NCBI GenBank assembly: GCA_934179675.1
Contig: CAKPQS010000010.1
Coordinates: forward strand, 1 to 39,618
Direction of reading: 5' to 3'
Length of the DNA stretch: 39,618 nt
From: an uncultured Bacilli bacterium
GTDB lineage: Bacteria; Bacillota_I; Bacilli_A; RF39; UBA660
Part shown: piece by piece, positions 24,550-34,281 of the stretch
How the letters are laid out: the number at the start of each line of letters is the position of its first letter
How positions within the stretch are numbered: the stretch's first letter is position 1
The notes under the pieces: generated by a model
Database searches by the model: none
Seen by the model: the letters and a program-made list of their open reading frames with translations, nothing else
Told to the model about the DNA's origin: nothing
Program-made: the position numbers and the translations under genes

Positions 24550-25729
24550 ACTTTTAATTACATCAATATTATTTTTATTAACAGGAATAACAGTTTTTAT
24601 TTTTCCAAATGAAACAACAGATTTAGTTTTTATTGGTCTTTTATCTATAATTATTATAAGAATAATTTCAAATATGTTCTTTTGGGGTAATGTAAAAAAT
24701 AAAAAAAAATTTTTGGATAATCTTTTTATAGGAATATTTGTTTTATTAATTAGTTATTTTGTATATAAATTAAAATCTAGTTTTGTTTTATTTTTTCAAA
24801 TTGGCTTCATATTTTTCTTTTTATTAGATTTTATAAATAGAATAATATGTTTTGTATTAGTAAGAAAAGAAAATATATTTAAAAGTATTTATTATTTATT
24901 GACTTCTATATTTTCTTTAATAATATGTATATTTATTTTTTCAAAAAATATTTTTACTTCATATTTAATTGGTTTATATTTGATTTGTTTTGGTTTAACA
25001 TATTTTAGAGATTTTATAATGAGTATATCATCATATAAAATTAAGGGAGTAAGACCATCAATACCTGTATTAACTGCTTTATTAATACCTTATTTTAAAT
25101 ATAAAAAGGTCAGAATATTGAAAGAAATGAATAAAAAAATAAATAATGATTTTACTTATCAAAAACCAGATATATATATTTCAATACATGTAGGACCTAA
25201 ATTATATAGTAGGCCAGGTCATTTGGATATATGTTTTGAAGATGAAGTATTAGCGTTTGGTCAATATGATAAAGATAGTTTGTCTTTTTTTAAAATATTT
25301 GGTGATGGTGTAATGTATAGTTTGAAAGAAAAAGATAAATATTATGATTTTGTTATTGAAACAGATAAAAAGATTGTGTTTGAATATGGTTTTAAATTGA
25401 CTGAAAAAGAAAAAAATATTATAAGAGAGAGAATTAAAAAATTAAAACAGAATACTATTCCATGGTCAAGTCCATATAATTATACTTATGCTCATAAATT
25501 GGAAACAAAAATGGATGCTAAATTTTATAAGTTTAAAAGTGGTGTTTTAAAAAAATATTATTCAATTAGAAATAATTGTGTGTTACTTGTTGATATTATT
25601 ATTAAAGATATTTTAATTGATAAAATAGATTCAGGTAGTTTTATAATACCAGGAAATTATATGTATTATTTTGATTTTTTAAGTAAATTAAAAAATAGTA
25701 AAATTGTAAGTAAAAAAACATATAGTTAG
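24536..25729 (+). CDS. DUF308-like membrane protein fused to a putative Cys/His hydrolase domain
   Basis: A 397-residue fusion. Residues 1-165 hold about six membrane helices in the repeated pattern of HdeD/DUF308 proteins. The C-terminal soluble half contains RPGHLDICFEDEVLAFGQYD with His229, and later YSIRNNCVLLVD with Cys348. A His before a Cys in such contexts (GHxxI...ExxxFG, then NNC) resembles the circularly permuted NlpC/P60-like folds (DUF4105 or YiiX type). A Cys protease or amidase activity is therefore possible. This is inference from motif layout only. The start lies inside the end of the preceding gene with GGAG as ribosome site. Confidence 0.72.
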   Translation: METLRLLITSILFLLTGITVFIFPNETTDLVFIGLLSIIIIRIISNMFFWGNVKNKKKFLDNLFIGIFVLLISYFVYKLKSSFVLFFQIGFIFFFLLDFINRIICFVLVRKENIFKSIYYLLTSIFSLIICIFIFSKNIFTSYLIGLYLICFGLTYFRDFIMSISSYKIKGVRPSIPVLTALLIPYFKYKKVRILKEMNKKINNDFTYQKPDIYISIHVGPKLYSRPGHLDICFEDEVLAFGQYDKDSLSFFKIFGDGVMYSLKEKDKYYDFVIETDKKIVFEYGFKLTEKEKNIIRERIKKLKQNTIPWSSPYNYTYAHKLETKMDAKFYKFKSGVLKKYYSIRNNCVLLVDIIIKDILIDKIDSGSFIIPGNYMYYFDFLSKLKNSKIVSKKTYS

Positions 25730-25880
25730 AGTAATTTTATTGCGCTTTTTTTACTAAATAATTTTAGTTATTAGAGCTGTTAAAACTATAGTAACGGACA
25801 TTTAGAATTTTAAAAAATAGAAAGTATTTACAGATACTAGACTAATTAACTTATTTATATACTTTAAATCTATAGATAGT

Positions 25881-25908
25881 AAATATAGGAAAATTCCTAT
25901 ATTTTTCA
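25881..25908 (+). terminator. Hairpin in the gap between membrane genes and InlB-like gene
   Basis: A perfect 11-bp stem AAATATAGGAA (25881-25891) / TTCCTATATTT (25894-25904), followed by T-rich sequence. The stem lies about 50 nt upstream of the next start, so it ends transcription of the preceding unit or attenuates the next. Nothing coding is seen in 25730-25955. Confidence 0.6.
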
Positions 25909-25955
25909 TTTACTTTAAATTTAAAAAGATGTATAATTATGCTAGGAGAATTTAT

Positions 25956-26540
25956 ATGAATTATAATGAATTTGAAAACAAAAATGAAAAAACAAAAATA
26001 AAAAACATTATAGTAGGTACCATTAGTGTCATAATAACTCTAATAATGGTTATAGCAATATTTTTATTAGTTGCAAAATATATGAAAAAAGATAATGAAG
26101 TGGATAAACCAAAAAATGAATATACTGTAACAATAAAAAGTAATGGATCAAATACAAAAGAAACAACATTAAGCTGTTATTCATATAAAGAAAGCTGTCA
26201 AATAAATTTACCAGCAATAATAAGAAACGATTGGCAAATAATAGGATGGGCTGAAAATGAAAATGCTAAACAATTAGAATATACATCAGAAGAAACAATA
26301 ACCATTTCTGAAAATATGACGCTATATGCAATTACAGCTAAAAGTGTGACTATATCATTAGTAGATACAGAAGAAGAAACATTATCATGTGGAATTTACA
26401 ATACAGAAACAACATGTACAATAACTTTACCAAATAAAGGTAAAGGATGGAATGAAGAAATAAATGCAAAAGAAGCAACGTATTTACCAGGACAAAAATT
26501 AGAAGTAAATGAATATAAAAGATTATATTATATAAAATAA
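25956..26540 (+). CDS. Membrane-anchored protein with InlB B-repeat-like domain
   Basis: A 194-residue protein with one N-terminal membrane helix (about 18-42). A short linker leads to two extracytoplasmic segments that look alike: ETTLSCYSYKESCQINLP and ETLSCGIYNTETTCTITLP, each with a Cys pair. The stretch WQIIGWAENENAKQLEY resembles the Listeria-Bacteroides (InlB B / Flg_new) repeat. The start at 25956 has AGGAG 7 nt upstream; the in-frame start at 25929 has none. It is 18 nt upstream of the GH31 gene, so probably co-transcribed. Confidence 0.75.
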   Translation: MNYNEFENKNEKTKIKNIIVGTISVIITLIMVIAIFLLVAKYMKKDNEVDKPKNEYTVTIKSNGSNTKETTLSCYSYKESCQINLPAIIRNDWQIIGWAENENAKQLEYTSEETITISENMTLYAITAKSVTISLVDTEEETLSCGIYNTETTCTITLPNKGKGWNEEINAKEATYLPGQKLEVNEYKRLYYIK

Positions 26541-26558
26541 AGAATAAAGGGTGATAAA

Positions 26559-28916
26559 ATGTATAATTTGGGAGATCATTTTAAAATAGATTATGAAAAT
26601 ATTTTACCTAATGCTGATGCAATATTTAAAGGAAATAAATATCGTATTACTGTATTATCTAATACATTAGTAAGAATAGAATACAATGAAATGGGTGCCT
26701 TTTTTGATGCACCATCACAATTAGTAGTCAATAGAAAATTTCCATTACCTAAAATTAAAGTAAAACAAGATGAAAAATATTTAGAACTTAAAACAGATAA
26801 TTTTACATTATCATATACTCGAGATGCTCAATTTAAAAATAACATTAAAATAGAAACTAATGGAAAAACATGGTACTTTGGACATCCAGAAGCAAGAAGA
26901 TATGAAGCACCAGGATCTAAAATAAATGAACATAATATTAAAAGTTTATACTCAATTGAAGGATTTGTTAGTATAGATGATAATACAAATGAATTGTTAC
27001 CAAATGGTGAATATAAAAGAAGAGAAGGAACATATATTGATAAATATATATTCTTATATGGAAAAGAATTTAATAAATGTTTAGAAGATTACTTTACATT
27101 AACTGGATATCCAACAATGATTCCAAGATATGCTCTTGGTATTTGGTGGAGTAAAAATAAGGACTATAAAACAGAAGAAATAAAACAATTAGTAACAGAC
27201 TTTAAAGATAATCATATTCCAATTTCTGTATTTTTATTAGATCATTCATGGCATTTAAATGTTTATGATAATAAATATATAGAATCAGGATTCACATGGA
27301 ATGGTAGTCTTATAAAAGATCCATTAGGTTTAGCAAGTTTTCTACATGCTAATGGAATAAGAATAGGTTTAGTTATAAATTCCAATATTGGTTTTTATCC
27401 ATACGAAGCAAATTATAAAGATTTAGAAAATTATTTAGGAAGTGATAGTAATGGAATAATACCGTTTAATGCACTTAATCCTAAAGCATTAGACGTTTAT
27501 TTAAAAATATTAATCCATCCATTAGATAATTTAGGAATAGATTTATATTGTAATGATACTGATAAAATAGATGATAATTATTGGATTACAAGATATGCTA
27601 ATTATGTTGATATGAAAAGAAATTATCAAAAAAGACCTATCTTGCTTGCAAAAAGAACAGGAATAGCTGATCATAGATATGGTATAATTTATACAGGAAA
27701 AACAAATGTTGATTTTCAAACATTAAAGGATATTGCTAGATATAATGTCCTAGCACCTAACTATGGACTTGGATTTTATGCTCATGATATGGGAGGATTT
27801 GAAAATGGATCAGAATCATCTGATTTATATACAAGGTTTATTCAATTAGGTACCTTTTCACCAATATTTAAATTTGGGTCTAGTAATAGTAAATACTATA
27901 AAAGAGAACCTTGGAGATGGGAAACAGAAACATACGAAATTGCTAAATATTATCTAAATTTAAGACAAAAAATGATTTTATATTTATATAATGAGGCATA
28001 TAATTATTCAACAACAGGTAAACCATTAATTGAACCAATTTATTATAAATATCCAGCATTTTATGATGATGAAATATACAAAAATGAATATTATTTTGGT
28101 GAATCATTATTAGTTTCGCCAATAACTAATCAAATGGACGAATTTATGAAAAGAACAGTTCATAAGTTTTATATTCCTGAAGGTACTTGGTATGATTTTT
28201 CAACAGGTAAAAAATATCCTGGCGATCATAAATATATTTCATTTTACAAACTAAAAGATTATCCAGTATTTGTAAAAGCAGGCGCAATTATACCACTTGG
28301 ATATAATGAAAATATTAATGATACAAATACACCAAAAACATTAGAAATACAAATATTTCCTGGAAAATCAAATAAATATGAATTATATGAAGATGATGGT
28401 GTAAGTTCACTTTATAGGCAAGGTTATTTTATAAAAACAGAAATAGAATATAATTATTTTCCAAGTAATTATACAGTTATAATAAGACCAATTTCTGGAA
28501 AAAGTAATATTATACCTGATAGAAGAAATTATCGTATTGTTTTTAGAAATGTTAAATATGCTGATGAAGTTATTGTTTATGAACAAGATATGCGAATTAA
28601 TGCTAAATATTATTCAGAAGGCACTAATTTTATAGTAGAAATAGAAAATGTTCGTACTATTTCTCAATTAACAATTAATTGTAAAGGAAAAGATATTGAA
28701 ATTGATGCTGTTAAAATTATTGATGAAGATATAGAAGCAATATTGAATGATTTAAATATTAAAACATCTTTAAAAGATGAAGTTGATAATATTATATTTA
28801 GTAATGCACCAATTAATAAAAAAAGAATTAGTTTAAGAAAATTAAGAGCAAAAGGATTAGATTATAAAACATTAAGATTGTTCTTAAAATTACTAGAGCA
28901 TTTAAAACAATTATAG
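26559..28916 (+). CDS. GH31-family glycosidase-like protein, divergent active site
   Basis: A 785-residue protein of GH31 architecture. N-terminal beta-sandwich (about 1-195), TIM barrel (from RYALGIWWSK, about 200-520), proximal and distal C-terminal beta domains (PVFVKAGAIIPLG and the DUF5110 region LEIQIFPG..YELYEDDG), then an extra helical tail. The usual nucleophile position is kept as Asp333 in YCNDTDK. The usual acid/base Asp of the GDN/GDQ motif is replaced by Lys381 in YTGKTNVDF. HDMGGF is conserved. So the family is clear but normal retaining glycosidase chemistry is doubtful. It is cytosolic by sequence (no signal peptide). A terminator follows directly. Confidence 0.87.
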   Translation: MYNLGDHFKIDYENILPNADAIFKGNKYRITVLSNTLVRIEYNEMGAFFDAPSQLVVNRKFPLPKIKVKQDEKYLELKTDNFTLSYTRDAQFKNNIKIETNGKTWYFGHPEARRYEAPGSKINEHNIKSLYSIEGFVSIDDNTNELLPNGEYKRREGTYIDKYIFLYGKEFNKCLEDYFTLTGYPTMIPRYALGIWWSKNKDYKTEEIKQLVTDFKDNHIPISVFLLDHSWHLNVYDNKYIESGFTWNGSLIKDPLGLASFLHANGIRIGLVINSNIGFYPYEANYKDLENYLGSDSNGIIPFNALNPKALDVYLKILIHPLDNLGIDLYCNDTDKIDDNYWITRYANYVDMKRNYQKRPILLAKRTGIADHRYGIIYTGKTNVDFQTLKDIARYNVLAPNYGLGFYAHDMGGFENGSESSDLYTRFIQLGTFSPIFKFGSSNSKYYKREPWRWETETYEIAKYYLNLRQKMILYLYNEAYNYSTTGKPLIEPIYYKYPAFYDDEIYKNEYYFGESLLVSPITNQMDEFMKRTVHKFYIPEGTWYDFSTGKKYPGDHKYISFYKLKDYPVFVKAGAIIPLGYNENINDTNTPKTLEIQIFPGKSNKYELYEDDGVSSLYRQGYFIKTEIEYNYFPSNYTVIIRPISGKSNIIPDRRNYRIVFRNVKYADEVIVYEQDMRINAKYYSEGTNFIVEIENVRTISQLTINCKGKDIEIDAVKIIDEDIEAILNDLNIKTSLKDEVDNIIFSNAPINKKRISLRKLRAKGLDYKTLRLFLKLLEHLKQL

Positions 28917-28938
28917 AGTGATTTTCTCACTCTTTTTT
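28915..28938 (+). terminator. GH31 gene terminator
   Basis: AGAGTGA (28915-28921) / TCACTCT (28927-28933) with T-run. Confidence 0.85.
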
Positions 28939-28998
28939 AGTTAATAATATTTATTTTATAATAAATTTAATGTATAATTAATTTGAAAGGTACGATGT

Positions 28999-31653
28999 AT
29001 GGAAAATAAATGGTATGCAATAGATAAAACATTTGTAATTAGCACTTTAAATTCTAATTATAACGGATTAAGTAGAGAAGAAGCAAAAGAAAGAATAAAA
29101 AAATATGGTAAAAATGAATTACCCAAAAAAGAAAGCAAAGGATTTTTAAAATTATTAATAAAAGGATTATTTGATCCTATAGTAATAGTATTAATAATAA
29201 CAATTATATTTTCTTTTATAATAAATGAAAAAGTAGATGCCATAACAATATTATTTATATTAATAATAGACTTAATAATTGGAGCATTGCAAGAATTAAG
29301 TGCATCTAAAACAGCAGATAGTTTATCAAAACTAATAAAAGTAAATACTAAAGTAATAAGAAATGAAAAACAAATAGAAGTACCATCATCAGAAATAACA
29401 ATCGGTGATATTATTTTACTAGAACCAGGCGATAAAATATCAGCAGACGCAAGAATACTAGAATCAATTAATCTCCAAGTAGATGAATCAACATTAACAG
29501 GTGAAAGTATAAATATCGCTAAAAATGATACAATTTTGCAAGAAGAAACAAATTTAAACGAAAGAAAAAACATGGTATATGCAGGAACAACCATTTTAAC
29601 AGGAAGAGCAAAATGTATTGTAACAGAAATAGGAATAAATACAGAAGTAGGAAAAATTGCTCACAAAGTAACAAATACCAAAGAAGAAAAATCACCATTA
29701 ACAATAAGAATGGAAAAATTTTCTAAACAAATATGTCTTATGATTATAACTATTGCCCTAATAATAACAATTGTTCTATTTACTAAAGGAGTACCAGGGA
29801 AAGATATTTTTCTTGCCGTAATCGCTCTATCAGTATCCGCAATGCCTGAAGGCTTACCACTAGCATTAACACTAGCATTAACAATATCAAGTAAAAGAAT
29901 GCTTAAAAAAAACGTTATTGTTAAAAAGTTAACATCAGCTGAAAGTTTAGGAAGCTGTACATTAATTGCAACCGATAAAACAGGAACACTAACCATCAAC
30001 GAACAAACAGCAAAAAAAATAATATTACCAAATAATGATTCCTTTGAAATATCAGGAATAGGTTATAGTACCGAAGGAATTATAAGTTCTACATCGTCAG
30101 ATATAGAAAAAGTTAAAAATATAGCATATTTGGGATTAATAAATAATGAAGCCCAATTTGAAAATGAAGAAAATATGCATGGGGATTCAATCGATCTAGC
30201 ACTCCTTATATTAGGAAAAAAAGCAAATGTTGATAATATTGGAACAGAAATATTAGGTAAAATACCTTATGAATCAGAAAAAGGATATTCAGCAGTGTTT
30301 TATAAAAAAAATGATAAATTTTATTGTGCAGTAAAAGGATCATTAGAAAAAGTATTATCATTTTGTAAATATTATAAAATTAACGATAAAATGAAAAAAA
30401 TAAACACTAAAAAATTACAAAATCAAAATGATTCACTAGCACTAAATGGCTATCGAGTAATAGCACTCGCTAATATAGAAATGAAAAAAATAATCAAAAA
30501 ACAAGAGTATAATGAAAAAGATATTCCTCAATTATGTTTTGAAGGAATGATTGGATTTATTGATCCAATAAGAGAAAATGTAAAAGAAAGTATTGAAGTA
30601 TGCCAAAAAGCATCAATTAAAGTTGTAATGATAACAGGTGACCATCCATTAACAGCATATAATATTGCTAAAGAATTAAATATAGCATTGAATTATAATG
30701 AAGTAACAACAGGAAATGAACTTGATACATATTATACAAAAGGAAATGAAATATTTGATCAATTCATTAAAACAAAAAAAGTATTTTCACGAATAACGCC
30801 AATTCAAAAATTAGAAATTGTTGAATCATATAAAAGATTGGGTGAATTTGTCGCTGTAACAGGTGATGGTGTAAATGATACTCCAGCTTTAAAAAGTGCT
30901 AATATAGGAATTGCTATGGGAAGTGGATCAAATGCTGCTTTAGAAACAGCAACAATGATTATATCTGATGATAACTTTAAATCAATTGTAAATAGTATTA
31001 AAGAAGGAAGAACAACATACAGTAATATAAGAAAAGTAAGTTATTTATTACTATCATGTGGATTAGCAGAAGTATTATTTTTCTTATTATCAGTTATATT
31101 TAATTTTCCAATGCCACTTGTCGCAATTCAATTACTATGGTTAAATATAACAACAGATGGATTACAAGATTTGGCACTATCGTTTGAAAAAACAGATGAT
31201 GATATTATGCTTCAAAAACCACAAAATACAAGTGAATCTGTTTTCAATAAAGAATTATTAACAGAAGTGTTAATATCAGGTTTAAGTATGGGATTAATTA
31301 TTTTCCTTGTATGGATTATCCTTATCAATAAATTAAACTTTGATATTCCTGTAGCACGAGGCTATATTATGATGTTAATGGTATTTATGCAAAATATGCA
31401 TACATTAAATTGTCGTAGTGAATCAAAACATATCTATGAAGTAAGCTTTAAAAAGAATCCATTTGTAATATTTAGTATTATACTAGCAACATTACTACAA
31501 ATTATAGTATCTGAAATACCAATATTAAGTGCATATTTAGAAACAACATCAATACCATCTTTACATATAATTATATTGTTTTTAATATCATGTAGCATTA
31601 TAATGATTGTCGAACTTTATAAATCAATAAAAAAGAAAGGAAAAATTAAATGA
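28999..31653 (+). CDS. P-type cation-transporting ATPase (calcium-type, P2)
   Basis: An 884-residue P-type ATPase in the plasma membrane. An N-terminal cation ATPase domain is seen (LSREEAKERIKKYGKNEL). The dephosphorylation loop LTGESI has Glu169. The phosphorylation site is Asp326 in ATDKTGTLT, and the hinge is VTGDGVNDTPALK. About ten membrane helices are present. The M4 motif SAMPEGLPLAL follows the PEGL pattern of P2A/PMCA-type Ca2+ pumps and M6 reads LLWLNITTDGLQDLAL. Calcium export is the likeliest role, but the ion is not proven. It is joined to an ABC exporter gene by an ATGA overlap. Confidence 0.93.
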   Translation: MENKWYAIDKTFVISTLNSNYNGLSREEAKERIKKYGKNELPKKESKGFLKLLIKGLFDPIVIVLIITIIFSFIINEKVDAITILFILIIDLIIGALQELSASKTADSLSKLIKVNTKVIRNEKQIEVPSSEITIGDIILLEPGDKISADARILESINLQVDESTLTGESINIAKNDTILQEETNLNERKNMVYAGTTILTGRAKCIVTEIGINTEVGKIAHKVTNTKEEKSPLTIRMEKFSKQICLMIITIALIITIVLFTKGVPGKDIFLAVIALSVSAMPEGLPLALTLALTISSKRMLKKNVIVKKLTSAESLGSCTLIATDKTGTLTINEQTAKKIILPNNDSFEISGIGYSTEGIISSTSSDIEKVKNIAYLGLINNEAQFENEENMHGDSIDLALLILGKKANVDNIGTEILGKIPYESEKGYSAVFYKKNDKFYCAVKGSLEKVLSFCKYYKINDKMKKINTKKLQNQNDSLALNGYRVIALANIEMKKIIKKQEYNEKDIPQLCFEGMIGFIDPIRENVKESIEVCQKASIKVVMITGDHPLTAYNIAKELNIALNYNEVTTGNELDTYYTKGNEIFDQFIKTKKVFSRITPIQKLEIVESYKRLGEFVAVTGDGVNDTPALKSANIGIAMGSGSNAALETATMIISDDNFKSIVNSIKEGRTTYSNIRKVSYLLLSCGLAEVLFFLLSVIFNFPMPLVAIQLLWLNITTDGLQDLALSFEKTDDDIMLQKPQNTSESVFNKELLTEVLISGLSMGLIIFLVWIILINKLNFDIPVARGYIMMLMVFMQNMHTLNCRSESKHIYEVSFKKNPFVIFSIILATLLQIIVSEIPILSAYLETTSIPSLHIIILFLISCSIIMIVELYKSIKKKGKIK

Positions 31654-32534
31654 GTTTAATTGTAAAAAATGTAAATAAATCATTTGGCAATAAAAAGGTT
31701 GTTGATAATTTGTCATTTGAATTAACTAAACCAGGAGTATTTGGTCTACTTGGAACAAATGGAGCAGGTAAAACAACAACGATAAGAATGATTTTAGGAA
31801 TTATTAATAAAGATTCTGGTGATATAACTTGGAATAACAAAGAAGTATCGAGAAAAAATGTTAATTTTGGTTACTTACCAGAAGAAAGAGGATTATATCC
31901 TAAAAGCAAAATATATGATCAATTAATGTATTTTGCAAATCTAAAAGGAATGAATAAAATAGATGCTGATAAAGCAATTAAATATTGGCTAGAAAAACTA
32001 AAAGTATCAGAATATATTGATTATACAGCAGAAAAATTATCTAAAGGTAATCAACAAAAAATTCAGTTTATTACATCAGTATTACATAATCCTGATTTAA
32101 TCGTACTAGATGAACCATTTAGTGGGTTAGATCCTGTAAATACAGAAATATTAAGTAATGTAATGAAAGAATTAATTAAAGAGGGTAAATACATAATTAT
32201 GTCTTCCCATCAAATGAATTCAATCGAAGAATTTTGTACAGATTTGGTAATATTAAATAAAGGTAAGACAGTTTTAAAAGGTAATTTAAAAGAAATAAAA
32301 AATAGTTATAATTCATCAAAAATATTATTAGAAACAAAAGATAATATAGAAAAAATAATTAAAAATTTAAACTTAAATATTTTAGAACATAACGATGAAA
32401 GTTATATTATTGAAGCTAAAGGGGAAAATAAAAAATTGTTTAAAGAATTATCTGATAATGATATAAATATTTCTAAATATGAAGTTATTAAACCATCATT
32501 ACATGAAATATTTATTGAAAAGGTAGGTGAGTAG
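31650..32534 (+). CDS. ABC transporter ATP-binding protein (NatA/YhaQ-like)
   Basis: A 294-residue ABC ATPase. Walker A GTNGAGKTT has Lys41, the signature LSKGNQQ is at 130-136, Walker B LIVLDEPFSGLDP at 150-162, and the H-loop in SSHQMNSIEEF. The C-terminal 70 residues form the extra domain found in ABC-2 exporters. The pairing with the next gene, a NatB-like permease, indicates an exporter. The substrate (Na+, drug or peptide) is not predictable. The start shares ATGA with the ATPase gene upstream. Confidence 0.92.
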   Translation: MSLIVKNVNKSFGNKKVVDNLSFELTKPGVFGLLGTNGAGKTTTIRMILGIINKDSGDITWNNKEVSRKNVNFGYLPEERGLYPKSKIYDQLMYFANLKGMNKIDADKAIKYWLEKLKVSEYIDYTAEKLSKGNQQKIQFITSVLHNPDLIVLDEPFSGLDPVNTEILSNVMKELIKEGKYIIMSSHQMNSIEEFCTDLVILNKGKTVLKGNLKEIKNSYNSSKILLETKDNIEKIIKNLNLNILEHNDESYIIEAKGENKKLFKELSDNDINISKYEVIKPSLHEIFIEKVGE

Positions 32535-32535
32535 T

Positions 32536-33762
32536 ATGAGAGATTTATTTACAGTTGCAAGCTTTACAATAAAAGAAATGATTAAGAAAAAATCATTTAT
32601 TGTATCTAATATTATCTTTTTAGTAATTATTTTAGTAGGTACAAATGTACCAAGATTATTAGAATCATTAAATGGTAAAAATGATGGTAAAAAAGTTTTA
32701 ATTGTTGATAACAATAATACATTTGAAGGTAAATTAGAATCATTAAAAACAGATGATAGTATTTATGATTTAACTATTACAAATGATAATTATGATAAGG
32801 ATAAAATAAAAACCATTTTAGAAAATGGTGATTATGAAGAAGTAATTGTTTTAGATGTAAACAATCAAAAAATCATTTTTAATGACTATCAAGAAGATGA
32901 TTCACTTACTAATATGCCAGCTGATGATCTAATGACTTTAATTACTAATATATATTATAATATTAATTTAACTAAAATTGGTTTATCAGAAGAAGAATTG
33001 AATAAAATAAATATTACATCAGAAATAAATAATATTTATATAAAAGAAAATAATAGCGGAAATAGTATTCTTGCTATGATGATGTTTTCAATTGTACTAT
33101 TTTATGCTGTTTTCTTCTGTGCAAGTCAAGTATCATCATCAGTTACAACAGAAAAAACATCTAAAATTATAGAATCTTTAACAACATCAACAAGTCCTAA
33201 ATATATAGTTTTAGGGAAAACATTAGGTGTTGGAATTGTAGGGTTGTTACAACTTTTATATTTATTATTAGCACTTGTAATATCAGGCAAAGCTTTCTTA
33301 CCAAAAGAATTATTAGATGGCGTAATTAATTTTAGTTCAATAACACCATTAGTATGGATTACAGTTATTATTTATTTTATTTTAGGATATGCTTTATATG
33401 CTTTAATATTTGCACTAACAGGTTCATTAGTTCAAAAACCAGAAGATATACAAAATGCTAATTCACCTGTTTCTATGATATCAGTATTTGCATTTTATCT
33501 TGCATATTTTGCCATGATGAATCCAAGTAGCTCATTAAGTGTATTTGCATCTTTATTCCCATTTTCATCACCATTTAGTATGCCTTCAAGAGTTCTTTTA
33601 AATGTTGTTAGTGTTCATGAATTTATAGGATCAGTATTAATACTAATAGTAACTTGTATATTAGTAGGTTATGCATCAATAAAAGTATACTCAAATGCAA
33701 TACTAAATTATGGTAGTAAATTTAGTTTAAAAGATATAAAAAAATATTTAAAACAAAAATAA
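32536..33762 (+). CDS. ABC-2 type permease (NatB/YhaP-like)
   Basis: A 408-residue permease. One N-terminal helix (about 20-40) leads to a long extracytoplasmic domain (about 45-180), then five or so helices (about 180-400). This is the shape of NatB/YhaP permeases. The conserved ABC-2 core SSSVTTEKTSKIIESLTTS is present. The ATG at 32536 with GGTGAG upstream is preferred to GTG at 32527. Both overlap or abut the ATPase stop codon, so the pair is translationally coupled. A terminator follows. Confidence 0.88.
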   Translation: MRDLFTVASFTIKEMIKKKSFIVSNIIFLVIILVGTNVPRLLESLNGKNDGKKVLIVDNNNTFEGKLESLKTDDSIYDLTITNDNYDKDKIKTILENGDYEEVIVLDVNNQKIIFNDYQEDDSLTNMPADDLMTLITNIYYNINLTKIGLSEEELNKINITSEINNIYIKENNSGNSILAMMMFSIVLFYAVFFCASQVSSSVTTEKTSKIIESLTTSTSPKYIVLGKTLGVGIVGLLQLLYLLLALVISGKAFLPKELLDGVINFSSITPLVWITVIIYFILGYALYALIFALTGSLVQKPEDIQNANSPVSMISVFAFYLAYFAMMNPSSSLSVFASLFPFSSPFSMPSRVLLNVVSVHEFIGSVLILIVTCILVGYASIKVYSNAILNYGSKFSLKDIKKYLKQK

Positions 33763-33780
33763 GCTTATGCTTATTTTTTG
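33757..33780 (+). terminator. Terminator after the ABC exporter operon
   Basis: AAATAAGC (33757-33764) / GCTTATTT (33769-33776) plus T-run; overlaps the stop codon. Confidence 0.8.
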
Positions 33781-34056
33781 ATGCTATCATTTCACTTTTT
33801 GCACTTGCAAAAACAACATAAATTATGGAAGAATTACTCATACATGTTAAAATTTCTTTTATTTTATAGTAAGTTATAGTGATTATATAAATATCCATAT
33901 TATGGATGCTATTTTCTTATCATAACTATTTATGAAAATATAATCGGAGCTAGTAGTCCACATAAGAAAATCTATAAATCATTTCAATCTTTCTTTAATT
34001 CTTCACTTGTTCCAACTTTTTAATTTTTATTGTCATAACTTATTAATTTTTATAAC
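33781..34056. other. Gene-free segment
   Basis: No ORF with a plausible start and ribosome site is seen on either strand. A small palindrome ATCCATA/TATGGAT-like lies near 33894-33908. Nothing else is recognised. Confidence 0.5.
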
Positions 34057-34080
34057 AAAAAACTAACTATTTCTAGTTAG
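34057..34080 (-). terminator. tRNA-Ala terminator
   Basis: On the minus strand: CTAACTA, loop GAAA, TAGTTAG (34080-34063), then six T (34062-34057). A second hairpin, AAACTCGA (34093-34100) / TCGAGTTT (34106-34113), lies between it and the tRNA. Confidence 0.8.
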
Positions 34081-34123
34081 CATTTATTACTTAAACTCGA
34101 AAAGCTCGAGTTTTCTATCAATC

Positions 34124-34200
34124 TGGTGGAGAATGAGGGATTCGAACCCTTGACCCTCTGCGTGCAGGGCAGATGCTCTAGCCAGCTGAGCTAATTCCCC
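34124..34200 (-). tRNA. tRNA-Ala (anticodon TGC)
   Basis: A 77-nt cloverleaf with encoded CCA. The acceptor stem GGGGAAT/ATTCTCC contains the G3:U70 wobble pair, the alanine identity element. The D-arm is GCTC-AGCTGGCTA-GAGC and the anticodon stem TCTGC/GCAGA with loop CCTGCAC. The T-arm loop is TTCGAAT. Odd points: position 33 is C where U is almost universal, and pair 49-65 is A with C. A near-consensus promoter lies upstream, and terminators lie downstream on the same strand. It is a single tRNA gene, not in a cluster or rRNA operon within this window. Confidence 0.95.
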
Positions 34201-34214
34201 ATGACAACGAATTG

Positions 34215-34244
34215 ATTATAGCATAATTATTTTACTGTTGTCAA
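34215..34244 (-). promoter_or_regulatory. tRNA-Ala promoter
   Basis: On the minus strand: TTGACA (34244-34239), 18 nt, TATAAT (34220-34215) with extended -10 TGC. Both boxes are full consensus, the strongest promoter in the window. Confidence 0.88.
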
Positions 34245-34281
34245 GCATAAAAATAATTTTTCTTTTATAATTCAAAAAAAC

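Noticed and set aside
25741..25830. A stretch with GTTATTAGAGCTGTTAAAACTA that recalls type II CRISPR repeat/tracrRNA sequences
   Set aside because: There are no repeats with spacers and no cas genes, and the match is short in an AT-rich gap. Probably chance.
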